Assembly (NCBI RefSeq): GCF_014873145.1
Contig: NZ_JADBEK010000001.1
Location: 11,346,001 to 11,410,000 of the forward strand
Direction: 5' to 3'
Length of the DNA: 64,000 nucleotides
DNA from: Nonomuraea angiospora
Lineage (GTDB): Bacteria > Actinomycetota > Actinomycetes > Streptosporangiales > Streptosporangiaceae
Below are positions 25,467 through 34,306 of this stretch, in pieces. The position numbers and the translations under genes are program-made. Each line of letters begins with the position of its first letter. Within the stretch, counting starts at the first letter, position 1. Under the pieces are notes generated by a model. That model made no database searches and was not told where the DNA came from. It saw only the letters and a list, made by a program, of their open reading frames with translations.

Positions 25467-26540
25467 TTAACCCTGATCTCGCAATCGTCCAGGTGATGCG
25501 ACGGGCAGGACCGCTGCGATCCGAGTGCCCTGCCCGGGCGGACTCTCGACGGCGAACCGGCCGCCCAGCACGGTGACCCGATCGGCAAGACCACGCAGGC
25601 CGTGCCCGCCAGGGTCGGCGCCGCCCACGCCGTCGTCGCTCACCGTCAGGCGCAACTCGTCGCCGGTGTCATCGAGCGCGACGACGGCCTCGCTCGCCCG
25701 AGCGTGCTTGCAGGCGTTCGCGATGGCCTCGGAGACGACGAAGTACGCGGTCTCCTCGACGCGGGGCGGCAGCCGGCGGGCGGGGAGGCCGGTCAGCACG
25801 ACCGGCAAGGCGGCGCGTTCGGCCAGTGACCGCAGCGCCGGGCCGAGCCCCGAGGCGGACAGAATGGCGGGATGGATGCCGTGGGCCAGCTCGCGCAGCT
25901 CTTCGAGGGCCGCGTCCAGCTCGGTCATCGCCCGGTCCAGAGCCGCGCTCGCCTCCGGGGGTCCGGTGAACCGGGTCTGGGCGAGGCTGAGTGACAGGCT
26001 CAGGTTGACCAGGCGCTGCTGCGCGCCATCGTGCAGATCACGCTCGACGCTGCGGCGCCCGGCGTCCATGGCCTCGATGGCCCTGACCCTGGCGTCCTCG
26101 ACTTCGCGGTGCAGCCGTGCGTTTTCTGCGGCCAGCGTTCGCACACGCCGCAGCCGGGCTCGGGCGGTCAAGATCAGGGTCTCCGCGGGCCACGTCACGC
26201 ACACGGGGAGCAGCAGGACCAGGCCGGGGACGGGATCGAACGGCGTCCCCGCGAGGAGTTCGCCTCCCAGCCAGCCGAGCAGCCCGACCGCGAGGCTAGC
26301 AAGGGTGAAGGGGAACACCCTGCCCCCATGCTGCGACCAGATCATCAGCCCCAGCACCACGTAGATCCAACTCGCCCATATCGGCCAGGGCACCCGGGTC
26401 AGGTCCCACAACCCACCGGCACGCTCGTCACCTGCCCATCCGGCTACGGCCAGGTGACCCGCGGTGGTGAGTGCGGCCGTCGCCAGGACGCCGTTCCTGG
26501 TCCGGCGCTCCACGAGTTCCTCCACCGGCGGTCGCCTCAT
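25467..26540 (-). CDS. NarL-family sensor histidine kinase
   Basis: A 357-aa membrane kinase. The N-terminal half has four hydrophobic segments (LATAALTTAGHLAVAG, IWASWIYVVLGLMIW, TLASLAVGLLGWLGG, PVPGLVLLLPVCVTW). Then comes a coiled coil, the HisKA_3 H-box (RDLHDGAQQRLVNLSLSL) and a HATPase domain with N-box EAIANACKHARAS and G-boxes DDGVGGADPGGHGLRGLADR. ATG 26540 is preceded by a strong GGAGG site; an upstream extension was rejected. NarL-type kinases pair with LuxR-type regulators, so the regulator at 22854 is a plausible partner. Confidence 0.88.
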   Translation of the reverse strand: MRRPPVEELVERRTRNGVLATAALTTAGHLAVAGWAGDERAGGLWDLTRVPWPIWASWIYVVLGLMIWSQHGGRVFPFTLASLAVGLLGWLGGELLAGTPFDPVPGLVLLLPVCVTWPAETLILTARARLRRVRTLAAENARLHREVEDARVRAIEAMDAGRRSVERDLHDGAQQRLVNLSLSLSLAQTRFTGPPEASAALDRAMTELDAALEELRELAHGIHPAILSASGLGPALRSLAERAALPVVLTGLPARRLPPRVEETAYFVVSEAIANACKHARASEAVVALDDTGDELRLTVSDDGVGGADPGGHGLRGLADRVTVLGGRFAVESPPGQGTRIAAVLPVASPGRLRDQG

Positions 26541-26703
26541 CGCTCCTCCCCTCCGACACGTCATCGTGTCCCCCATCACCGGCCGGCGCGCCCACCTCTC
26601 CCGAGCGGACGCGAACTGAGTCTGGCAATGGCGGTTGATGGGACGGCTATGGATCCGCTATGGAACGCGAACCACGGGTTCCGGCCACGCCGAAACCCCG
26701 GTA

Positions 26704-26731
26704 ATCGTTTCGCTCATAGGATGGAAACGAT
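26704..26731. promoter_or_regulatory. Inverted repeat upstream of the AfsR-like regulator gene
   Basis: ATCGTTTC (26704-26711) and GAAACGAT (26724-26731) are perfect 8-bp inverted arms separated by 12 bp. They lie 66 bp before the likely start of the large regulator, in a short AT-richer patch. It could be an autoregulatory operator. Confidence 0.45.
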
Positions 26732-26797
26732 CCCCCGGCCGCGCTTCTCGCCGACCAAGCGGAGTTGACGATCTCTTCCACCGAGTACGAAACACAC

Positions 26798-29719
26798 GTG
26801 AAGTTCCTCATGCTCGGCGAACTGCGGATGCTGGTCGGTGGCGTACCGGCTGCCCTTGGTCCACCCAAGCAGCAGGCGCTGCTGGCCCTGCTGCTCCTGC
26901 GCCGCAACCGGCCGGTGTCCATGAGCCGGATCATCGCCGGCATCTGGGGGTCGACGCCGCCCGCCACCGCGCGTGCCCAGGTCCATGCCCATGTCGCGGG
27001 TCTGCGCGGGCTGTTGAAGGCGACCGGCGCCGGAGGCGATCTCCTGAACACCGTCCCCGCCGGATACCTCTTGCGACCGCCGCCCAACAGCGTCGACCTG
27101 GACGTGTTCGACGACCAGGTCGACTCGGCCAGGCAGCTCCTGGACGGCGGCAGGTCCGGCGACGCCATCACCACGCTGCGCGAGGCCCTGCGCCTGTGGC
27201 GGGGAACAGGGCTGGACGGCCTGCGGGCCGCGTTCACCGCCGAGACGGCCGAGCAGCTCGGCCACCGGCGCTTGGCCGCGTTCGAACTGCTCGCCGACGC
27301 CTACCAGGCCGCACACCGCGACGCCGAACTGATCCCCGAGCTGGACGAACTGTCCGCCGCGCATCCCCTGCACGAAGGGGTGCGCCACCGGCTGATGCTG
27401 GCGTTGCACCGCAACGGCCGCACCGCCGACGCGCTGCGCGTCTACCGGGAGGGCTGGCACGTCACCACCCGCGAGCTCGGCATCGAGCCTGGCATCCGCC
27501 TGCGCGAGCTGGAGACAGCCATCCTGCAGGGCGAGCAGCCCGGCCGGCCCACTGGAGCGGTGGCCCGGACGGCCCCGCAGATCGGCTGCCGGCTTCCCTC
27601 CGACGTGCCGGCCTTCGTCGGACGCGCCCAGGAACGTGCCCGCGTGCTGTCGTGGCTCGGCACCCCATGCGAACGCCCCGCCGCCGTCGTGGTGAGCGGG
27701 CCGCCCGGTGCCGGGAAAACCGCCTTCGCCGTGCACGTGGGTCGGGCGGCCCGCGCGCACTACCCCGATGGGCAGCTCTTCCTGCAGATGCGCGGCTCCT
27801 CGGACAGTCCCGTCCCGGTTGCCGATGCCGTCGCCACCCTGCTACGCGGGCTCGGCTTCGCCGGCGCGGCCGTTCCGGAACAGGAGGCCGAGCGGCTGGC
27901 CCTGTACCGGGCGGTGCTGGCCGAGCGGCGGGTGCTGATCGTGCTGGATGACGTGGCCGGTGCCGCCGAGGTACGGGGATTGTTGCCCGGGTCGCCGGGT
28001 AGCGCCCTGCTAATGACCAGCCGCGGCGCGCTCGCCGGGATCGACGCCGACCGGGTGCGGCTGGGGCCGCTGTCCTCCGGGGAGGCGGTGAGCCTGCTCG
28101 CCTCGGCGGTCGGTGACGATCGGGTGGCCGCCGACCCCGGCTCCGCCGCGCGGATCGTCCGCCGCTGCGGATACCTGCCGCTGGCCGTCCGCATCGCCGC
28201 TGCCCGCCTGACCGGCAACAGTCAGCGCCGCCTGGCCGAGCTGAACGCCGCACTGCGCGACCAGCGCCGTCGCCTCGATGAGCTCGCCGCCGAGGATCTG
28301 GAGGTCAGGACCGTGCTCGCCTCCGCCGACCAGTGCCTGTCAGCGCCTGCCCGGGAGGCGTACCGGCTGCTCAGCATGTTGCTACCCGCGCATGATCTGG
28401 CCGGTTGGACGGTCGCCGCCGTGCTGGACGCCCCGACGTCGTGCGCGGAGCGGATCGTGGACGAGCTGGCCGGGATGAACGTACTGCTCCCAGCTGGAGA
28501 GGGCCGCTACCGGCTGCACGACCTGGTCCGTCTCTATGGCAGGGAGCGTGCCCTGGTGGACGTGCCGGCCGGGCGGCGGCGGGCCGCTGCAGAACGCCTG
28601 CGCGGTGCGTACCTGGACCTGGTCATGCGGGCGGAGCGGGAGTTCGGCGTCGGGTTTGTCGGCCCTACCCCGCACCGCGCTGTCGCGTGGAGCCTGCCCG
28701 AGCCGTTGGCTCGCAAGCTCGTGGCCGACCCGGTGGCCTGGTTCGAGGCGGAACGCGTGCCGCTCGGCACCATGGTGGACGGGGCGGCACGGTCGGGCGC
28801 GACCGGCACCGCCGCACGGCTGGCCGTTCCGCTCGCGATCTTCTACGAGTCTCGTGCGTACTTCGATGATTGGCGCGCCACGCATGAACGCGTGCTGGAG
28901 GCCGCCCGGCAGGCGGGCGACGATGAGGCCGCGATGGCGATGCTGCGCAACCTCGGCGAACTGCACACCATTCAGGACCGCTACGCCGCCGCCGTCGCCT
29001 GTTTTGAGGAGGCGCTCGCCCACGCCCGGCGCCTGCGCGATCTCAAGTACCAGGCGGCCGCCCTGTCCGGCCTCGGCCACCTGCATCGGCTGACCGGCGA
29101 CAACCCCCGGGCGACCAGTTGCTTCGCACAAGCCGAGCGGCTGTGCGCGCACTTGGGCAACGTTCCCGGCCAGGTGTATGCCATGTACGGTGTGGGCGTC
29201 GTGCACCTGCAGCATCGCCGCTGGGCCGAGGCCCGCGCGCAGTTCACGACCTGCCTGCGCCTCAGCCGCCGCGCCGGATACCTGCCCGGCGAGGCGCAGG
29301 CCCTACGCTGCCTGGGCAAGGCCGACCAGGGCGACGGACGCTACGCCAGCGCCGAACGGCACTTCCGGAAAGCCGAGAAGGCCGGCCGGCGACTCGGTGA
29401 TCGGCTGGTCGAGGCCTACGCCGTCCAATGGCTGGGCTTCCTGCGTATCCGGCTCGGCGATCCCGCCGAGGGAGCCCGGCTGCTCCACGGGTGCCTGGAG
29501 GTCTACCGCGACTGCGGGCAACGATTCGGCCAGGCCATGGCACAGGCCGGCCTCGCCGACGCGGCCATGGCCACCGGGCAGACCGGAACCGCGCGCCACT
29601 ACCTGATCCAGGCACAGCGAATCTGGGAACGCATCGGCTCGCCGTACTGGACGGAACGCGCCCGCTCCGCCCTTGCCACCCTCGACGAACGAGGCCCGCA
29701 CGATCCCGCGTTCACCTGA
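26798..29719 (+). CDS. AfsR/SARP-family regulator with NB-ARC and TPR domains
   Basis: A protein of about 970 aa. Domains in order: OmpR-like winged helix (about 1-95, KQQALLALLLLRRNRPVSM), bacterial transcriptional activation domain (100-245), NB-ARC ATPase (260-520, Walker A GPPGAGKT, Walker B VLIVLDDV) and a C-terminal TPR array (about 690-965, repeats such as RNLGELHTIQDRYAAAVACF). Such regulators usually activate secondary metabolism or local gene sets. GTG 26798 gives the usual family start VKFLMLGELR; a TTG at 26765 would add 11 residues. No biosynthetic cluster adjoins it in this window. Confidence 0.85.
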   Translation: MKFLMLGELRMLVGGVPAALGPPKQQALLALLLLRRNRPVSMSRIIAGIWGSTPPATARAQVHAHVAGLRGLLKATGAGGDLLNTVPAGYLLRPPPNSVDLDVFDDQVDSARQLLDGGRSGDAITTLREALRLWRGTGLDGLRAAFTAETAEQLGHRRLAAFELLADAYQAAHRDAELIPELDELSAAHPLHEGVRHRLMLALHRNGRTADALRVYREGWHVTTRELGIEPGIRLRELETAILQGEQPGRPTGAVARTAPQIGCRLPSDVPAFVGRAQERARVLSWLGTPCERPAAVVVSGPPGAGKTAFAVHVGRAARAHYPDGQLFLQMRGSSDSPVPVADAVATLLRGLGFAGAAVPEQEAERLALYRAVLAERRVLIVLDDVAGAAEVRGLLPGSPGSALLMTSRGALAGIDADRVRLGPLSSGEAVSLLASAVGDDRVAADPGSAARIVRRCGYLPLAVRIAAARLTGNSQRRLAELNAALRDQRRRLDELAAEDLEVRTVLASADQCLSAPAREAYRLLSMLLPAHDLAGWTVAAVLDAPTSCAERIVDELAGMNVLLPAGEGRYRLHDLVRLYGRERALVDVPAGRRRAAAERLRGAYLDLVMRAEREFGVGFVGPTPHRAVAWSLPEPLARKLVADPVAWFEAERVPLGTMVDGAARSGATGTAARLAVPLAIFYESRAYFDDWRATHERVLEAARQAGDDEAAMAMLRNLGELHTIQDRYAAAVACFEEALAHARRLRDLKYQAAALSGLGHLHRLTGDNPRATSCFAQAERLCAHLGNVPGQVYAMYGVGVVHLQHRRWAEARAQFTTCLRLSRRAGYLPGEAQALRCLGKADQGDGRYASAERHFRKAEKAGRRLGDRLVEAYAVQWLGFLRIRLGDPAEGARLLHGCLEVYRDCGQRFGQAMAQAGLADAAMATGQTGTARHYLIQAQRIWERIGSPYWTERARSALATLDERGPHDPAFT

Positions 29720-29768
29720 CTTTCCGGGCGATCGTCGCCTGCGCGTCCGATCACCGGATGATGCTCGT

Positions 29769-30531
29769 TCAGAAGATGAGCGCGATCTTTCCGGTCAGCC
29801 TTCCCCGCTGAAAGTGCTCGTGCGCGGCTTTCGCGTTGTGTACCGGGTACTGCGCGCCGAGCCGGATCTTCAGTCGCCCGCCGTCAATGGCAGCGGCGAG
29901 TCCGGCGAGTCCGCGGCCGTCTTCGCGTACCTGGCTGACCGTGGTCTTCACGCGACGATGCGACAGGTCGGGTACGGGCCCGGCTTGCGTGGCGATCGAG
30001 GCGTACCTGCCGCCATCGGCCACAGCGTCGATGACGAAAGCGCCGAAGGTGTCGAAGACGGCGTCGTAACCGGCCGCCCGCAGAGTGGCCGGATCGGTCG
30101 TGGCGTGGGAGAGGCGGTTCGGGTCGGTCCAGTCGAGGGCGTGGAGGTACTGGACGGCGTGGTCCAGGTCGTCGAGGTCGATGCCGCCCCAGTCGCAGTA
30201 GATGAGCTTTTGGTGGGCGGCGCCGTAGCCGGTGGATCCGGCGAAGTTGAGGGCCAGGATGGCGATGCCCTGATGGAGAAGATGCTGGTAGAGACCCGAG
30301 CGGGCGTAGAGGGGGCGTTCCTGGGATTCCGGACCGCCGTGGATGGACAGCAGGACCGGGTGAGGGCCGGGGCCGTCCGGGCGGTAGAGCAGAGCGTGGA
30401 CGTCGCGTCCATCGCGAGCCGGGTAAGTGATCAGCTCGGGGGCGACGGGGTCGATGACGTGCAGTGCCGGAGGGCGGGTGTCGGTGAGGTAGCGGAACTC
30501 GTGGCGGGCCAGGTTCAGGACCGCTATTTCC
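29769..30531 (-). pseudogene. Chimera: S9 peptidase fragment joined to quinone oxidoreductase C-terminus
   Basis: From the IS edge at 30531 the minus strand encodes about 140 residues of an S9-type peptidase (LLSIHGGPESQERPLYA, ILALNFAGSTGYGAAH). It lacks the catalytic serine region. At about 30110 the frame changes identity and continues as the C-terminal third of a zinc-type alcohol dehydrogenase/quinone oxidoreductase (AGYDAVFDTFGAFVIDAV, AHEHFQRGRLTGKIALIF). The join is in frame. The apparent TTG start at 30548 lies inside the IS terminal repeat and is an artefact. Confidence 0.72.
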
Positions 30532-30550
30532 GCCGTGTGCGGTGCCAAAA
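30532..30550 (+). repeat. Left terminal inverted repeat of the IS
   Basis: The 19-base sequence GCCGTGTGCGGTGCCAAAA is the exact reverse complement of 31547-31565. Confidence 0.75.
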
Positions 30551-30588
30551 CGCGGATACTGTTCCTGAGCTGGGCGTTCGTAGAGCGA

Positions 30589-31428
30589 TCAGGCTGTTCT
30601 GCGGTACTCGTTGATCAGTCCTGTGGCGGTCCTTCGGCGGTGAACCCGGGAGGACATGTCGATCACCTGGCTGGGGTCGTGCAATGGAGGACGGAGGGAA
30701 CGGCCCTGATGCGGGCGATGATGGTTGAAATGGCGTTCGTACTCGGTCAGGACCTTACTCAGGTGCCGCTGGCCATGGATGAGCAGGTGGTTGAGGCACT
30801 CGCGGCGTAGCGTTCCCACGAACCGTTCAGCGAACGCGTTGGCCCCTGGCGATCGGACGGGCGTCTTGATGACCCTTACACCAGCGGCGGTGAACACCTC
30901 ATCGAACGAGCGGGAGAACTTGCCGTCACGGTCCCGGATGAGAAACCTGAAGGTGCCGGCGCGCTCGCCCAGGTCTATCAGCAGGTTCCGGGCTTGCTGG
31001 GTGGTCCATGCGCCGGTCGGGTTGGAGGTGAGGCCCAGCAGGTGCACGCGGCGTGTCTCGATCTCCATGGCGAAGAAGAGGTACAGGCGTTTGAGGAACA
31101 CGGTGTCGATGTGCAGGAAGTCGTAGGCCAGGATGCCGGAGGCTTGGGAGGTGAGGAACTGTCGCCAGGTCGGTGAGGTCTGGCGTGGTGCTGGGCCGAG
31201 GCTGGCCGCGGTGAGGATGCGGCGGATGGTGCCTTCTCCGATCTGATGGCCGAGGCCGAGCAGTTCGCCCTGGATCCGCCGGTGCCCCCATCGCGGGTTC
31301 TCTCTGGCCAGCCGGATCACCAGCTCACGCAGTTCATCCGGGATCGTCGGACGCCCGGTCGCGTTCGGGTAGGTCCAGCGTCGGCTGACCAGTCGGCGGT
31401 GCCAGGCCAACAAGGTGCTCGGCGTCAC
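30589..31428 (-). CDS. Transposase, DDE integrase-core (rve) family, N-terminally truncated
   Basis: 279 residues from a GTG at 31428 contain a helix-turn-helix ([20 protein letters not shown]) and an integrase core. The catalytic triad residues are present: Asp in FLHIDT, Asp in RDRDGKF and Glu in [15 protein letters not shown]. It ends in [10 protein letters not shown], typical of a common actinomycete IS family. Sequence upstream of the GTG still encodes matching residues ([20 protein letters not shown]) but no start. The usual 50-60 N-terminal residues are absent before the terminal repeat. It is probably inactive. Confidence 0.75.
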   Translation of the reverse strand: MTPSTLLAWHRRLVSRRWTYPNATGRPTIPDELRELVIRLARENPRWGHRRIQGELLGLGHQIGEGTIRRILTAASLGPAPRQTSPTWRQFLTSQASGILAYDFLHIDTVFLKRLYLFFAMEIETRRVHLLGLTSNPTGAWTTQQARNLLIDLGERAGTFRFLIRDRDGKFSRSFDEVFTAAGVRVIKTPVRSPGANAFAERFVGTLRRECLNHLLIHGQRHLSKVLTEYERHFNHHRPHQGRSLRPPLHDPSQVIDMSSRVHRRRTATGLINEYRRTA

Positions 31429-31546
31429 GATCCGATGGAGGCGAAGCCGAGTGGGCAGCAGTCGTGCCAGTGCGGCAAGCAGAGCGCGGTGCGTAGAAAC
31501 ACGAGTGCCGAGGATAGAAGGTCGGGCCAGATGTCATGGACGATTT

Positions 31547-31565
31547 TTTTGGCACCGCACACGGC
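31547..31565 (-). repeat. Right terminal inverted repeat of the IS
   Basis: It is the exact reverse complement of the left repeat at 30532-30550. Its outer edge directly touches a truncated second transposase. Confidence 0.75.
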
Positions 31566-32073
31566 TCAGCAGGCCCGCAATCTCCTGGTGGACCTTGGCG
31601 AGCGGGCAGGGTCGTTCCGTTTTCTCATCGGCGATCGGGACGCCAAGTTCGCAGCGGTCTTCGATGAGGTGTTGGCTGCCGTAGGCATCGCGGTGCTGAA
31701 GACTCCGCCGCGGACACCGAGGGCGAACTGCTATGCCGAGCGCTGGATCCGTACAGCGCGAGCCGAGCGCACCGACCGCATGCTGATCTACGGCGAACGT
31801 CACCTGCGCTCGACCCTGAACGAGTACATCGATCACTACAACGCGCATCGACCGCATCAAGCTCGTGGACAACGACCACCCGATCACGATCAGCATGGCG
31901 CGGTGCCGGTGGAAGGCCGGATCGAACAGGACGAGATACTCGGCGGATTGATCAACGAGTACCGCCGAGCCGCACAGCCCGGCCGCAAGATCGCCGCGAG
32001 AAGCAGCGGATCTTTTATCTGCTGGTCACCAACGGCTTGGCGGGCAAGAAGAGCCGGCCTGGACAAGGCTTGA
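31566..32073 (+). pseudogene. Second transposase, C-terminal fragment (rve family)
   Basis: Directly after the right IS repeat the plus strand encodes QQARNLLVDLGERAGSFRFL, then IGDRDAKF, PPRTPRANCYAERWIRT, HYNAHRPHQARGQRPPDHD and [10 protein letters not shown]. This is the last 140 or so residues of an integrase-core transposase related to, but distinct from, the neighbouring copy. The first catalytic Asp region and N-terminus are missing. The frame runs on past the usual stop after RRAA to 32073, which also suggests decay. Confidence 0.7.
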
Positions 32074-32329
32074 CCGCACATAAGACCAGCGCTGACCAGC
32101 GACGTCGTGCAGAGCGTCTGGCTCGATCTTCTGGTGACCGTCGCTGGGGTCTGAACTGACGGTGGCGGTCTAAATGATCTACCGTGATACACGGTTCGTA
32201 CACAAGAGCAACCACCGAGTAGTCATGGGTAGGCGAAGTGCGCCCTCTTGCCAGGATGCCTTGTAGCCGCTTCGAAAGCGATGCGAAGCCTGCTTGACGT
32301 GCGCGGATGTGGTTCTCGGCAGGCGCAGT
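32074..32329. other. IS-flank region without a recognisable gene
   Basis: This stretch between the transposase fragment and the esterase remnant shows no supported coding sequence. It probably contains the unrecognised right end of the second IS and junction sequence. Confidence 0.35.
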
Positions 32330-32596
32330 GCCGGGCCAGGTGCACGTTGTCGATCGTCACGGACTGGGTGCCGAACGCGTTGGAGAGTTGGATGCGCGCG
32401 GACGTGCCGCCGATGCTCGTGTGCACGATCTGGCGGATCGTCTGCTGGTTGAAGGAGGCGTCGCCCTGCTGCGGGGCCGCCGCCCAGGTGCCGGTCCACG
32501 GCACCTCGGCCGCCGACACGGGGGATTGGTCGGTGAACGGGCGGTCATCGCGAGGAGCATGCCGAAAACCGCCATAAGGGACAGGCCGCATCTCAA
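32330..32596 (-). pseudogene. SGNH/GDSL esterase, N-terminal remnant with frameshift
   Basis: A good ribosome site precedes ATG 32596, which starts a signal peptide (MRCGLSLMAVFGMLLAMTA). The mature start then continues in another frame: VPWTGTWAAAPQQGDASFNQ, TIRQIVHTSIGGTSARIQLS, NAFGTQSVTIDNVHLA. This matches the N-terminus of secreted SGNH hydrolases. A frameshift lies between about 32520 and 32545, and homology stops near 32335 where IS-junction DNA begins. It was probably the last gene of the leftward carbohydrate operon, where deacetylating esterases are common. Confidence 0.65.
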
Positions 32597-32606
32597 GGGT
32601 CCTTCC

Positions 32607-34241
32607 TCAGACGGAAGCGAGGTCGAAGGATTCCCAGGGCCCGACGGCGTCGCGGTTGGCGATGAGTGCCGCGGCGCCCGCGTTGTCGGCGCAGACGTAC
32701 TTGCCGTTGGCCTGGGCTTTGAGGCTGATGGTGCCGTCGGAGTTGCTGACGAGCTGGAAGGTCTCCCAGCCTCCGATGGTGTCGCGGTTGGCGATCAGTG
32801 CTGAGGCTCCGGCGTTGTCGGCGCAGACGTATTTGCCGTTGGCCCTGGCCTGGAGGGCGATATTGCCGTTGCCGAGGTCGATGCGATCGAACTGTTCCCA
32901 GCCGCCGACGGCCGTGCGGTTGGCGATCAAGGGCTGGGCGCCGGCGTTCTCCGCGGTCACGTACATGTTGTTCGCGCGCGAGCGCAGGCTGATCGCGGTG
33001 GAGGGGGGCGTGCCGACAACGGGCTGGGTCGGGCGTACGGAGGTGAGCGCGATCTGGCCCTTGAGCATCCGGCCGCCGTCGCCGGTGAGCCGCAGGTAGT
33101 AGTCCGACGAGCAGACCGTGCCGTCCTCGTCCAGGCCGAGCAGGCCGGAGCCGGCCGGGATCATCGAGGCGTTCTCCGCGGTCTTGGCGATCTGGTTGCC
33201 CTCGTTGAACTCGTCGAACATCGAGATGTAGATGCCCTGGGCGCCCAGGCGGACCATGTTGTAGAACTGCCGCCACATGAAGTCGCCGTGCGCCCGCTGT
33301 CGCCCCTTGACATCGCCCGGCAGCACACAGGGCTGGTAGTCGATGCCGTGGGAGTCGCAGTACGCCTGGTCGGGGGTGTTGATGTTGGTGTAGAACGAGT
33401 CCGTGTCGGCGATCTTGCCGATCCTGCCGACCATCCAGGGCGAGAGCATGTTCAGGGCGTTGAAGACGTTGATGAAGCCCGGCCGGCAGTCGTTGATGCC
33501 CTGGCGCCAGTAGGTGGGCACGCCGCCTATCACGTAGCAGCCCTGGGCCTTGAACCAGTTGACCACGTCGAGGCAGGCCGCCGCGTCGGATGGATGCTTG
33601 TCCTCGGTGAAGCCGAATCCCCAGACGCACACGACGGGCTTGCCGTTCTGCTTGGCGTACATCGGGGATGCGGTCAGTGCGGACATCTTGGCGGTCCAGT
33701 CGGTCTTGATCTCGGGCTGGAAGTTCGTCCAGCCGGACACGTCGTACATGATGTAGAACTTGCGGCCGTTGGCCTCGGCGGCGCCGCGGACCTTGGTCGC
33801 CATCGCGTCGCGGGTCGCGCCCTCGCCGCCGTTCGGGTTGAAGCGCTGGAGCGCGGCGGTGTCGATGTTGTTCTCCCGCATCCAGCGGAAGTGCGTGTCG
33901 ACGGTCTGCTGGTCATAGGAGGAGAACAGGGTCGCGGGCTGCCCGTTGCCGAGGTTGCCGTAGGCGGTCCTGTAGGTACGGGTGTACTCCCGCATGTCGG
34001 GCCAGGCCACGATGGTGGTGTTGGTCGGCGAGGGCGGCTGGGAGTTGTTCTGGCTCCAGTGCCACCAGGCGTTGATGGGGGCGCCGTCGCCGATGCAGGC
34101 GAACCAGCCCTGATAGCCCACCGTGATCTTGCCGACCACGTCGCCGGGCGGGCTGGCCGCCGCGGCGGGCCTGGCCCCGACGGCGGCCAGCGCGGATCCG
34201 GCGACCGCGGACGTGATGAAGGTGCGGCGCGAAACGTGCAT
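32607..34241 (-). CDS. Secreted GH71/GH99-like glycoside hydrolase with fascin-type beta-trefoil
   Basis: A 544-aa protein with a twin-arginine signal (SRRTFITSAVAGSALAAVGA). The TIM-barrel region of about 350 residues (VGYQGWFACIGDGAPINAWW, FYIMYDVSGW, MFDEFNEGNQIAKTAEN) resembles the GH99/GH71-like group that includes endo-alpha-mannosidases. A C-terminal fascin-like trefoil (about residues 415-544) has repeats such as RANGKYVCADNAGA and WESFDL. Catalytic acids cannot be fixed by eye. ATG 34241 has a GGGAG site. It is in the leftward operon, and its trefoil is nearly identical to that of the next protein upstream. Confidence 0.78.
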   Translation of the reverse strand: MHVSRRTFITSAVAGSALAAVGARPAAAASPPGDVVGKITVGYQGWFACIGDGAPINAWWHWSQNNSQPPSPTNTTIVAWPDMREYTRTYRTAYGNLGNGQPATLFSSYDQQTVDTHFRWMRENNIDTAALQRFNPNGGEGATRDAMATKVRGAAEANGRKFYIMYDVSGWTNFQPEIKTDWTAKMSALTASPMYAKQNGKPVVCVWGFGFTEDKHPSDAAACLDVVNWFKAQGCYVIGGVPTYWRQGINDCRPGFINVFNALNMLSPWMVGRIGKIADTDSFYTNINTPDQAYCDSHGIDYQPCVLPGDVKGRQRAHGDFMWRQFYNMVRLGAQGIYISMFDEFNEGNQIAKTAENASMIPAGSGLLGLDEDGTVCSSDYYLRLTGDGGRMLKGQIALTSVRPTQPVVGTPPSTAISLRSRANNMYVTAENAGAQPLIANRTAVGGWEQFDRIDLGNGNIALQARANGKYVCADNAGASALIANRDTIGGWETFQLVSNSDGTISLKAQANGKYVCADNAGAAALIANRDAVGPWESFDLASV

Positions 34242-34306
34242 GCGATGCTCCCGAGTCGATGTGCGCCGCGGGCCGCCTCGGCGACGGCCGGAGGCGGCCC
34301 ACAGCG

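Larger units (their letters stand above)
30532..31565. mobile_element. Insertion sequence, 1034 bp, with perfect 19-bp terminal inverted repeats
   Basis: The segment is bounded by the same 19-mer in opposite orientation (30532-30550 and 31547-31565) and contains one transposase gene on the minus strand. No target-site duplication is visible. The left flank is the S9 chimera and the right flank is another truncated IS, so the flanks do not come from one original target. The transposase lacks its N-terminus, so this is probably an internally deleted, immobile copy. Confidence 0.7.

Noticed and set aside
24611..25594. N-terminal extension of the beta-propeller protein to about 659 residues
   Set aside because: The added sequence is an off-frame reading of the upstream secreted protein gene; ATG 24610 gives a signal peptide and coupled start.
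30532..30548. TTG start at 30548 for the S9-quinone oxidoreductase frame
   Set aside because: It lies inside the IS terminal repeat; the residues APHTA are encoded by the repeat and also occur next to the other repeat.
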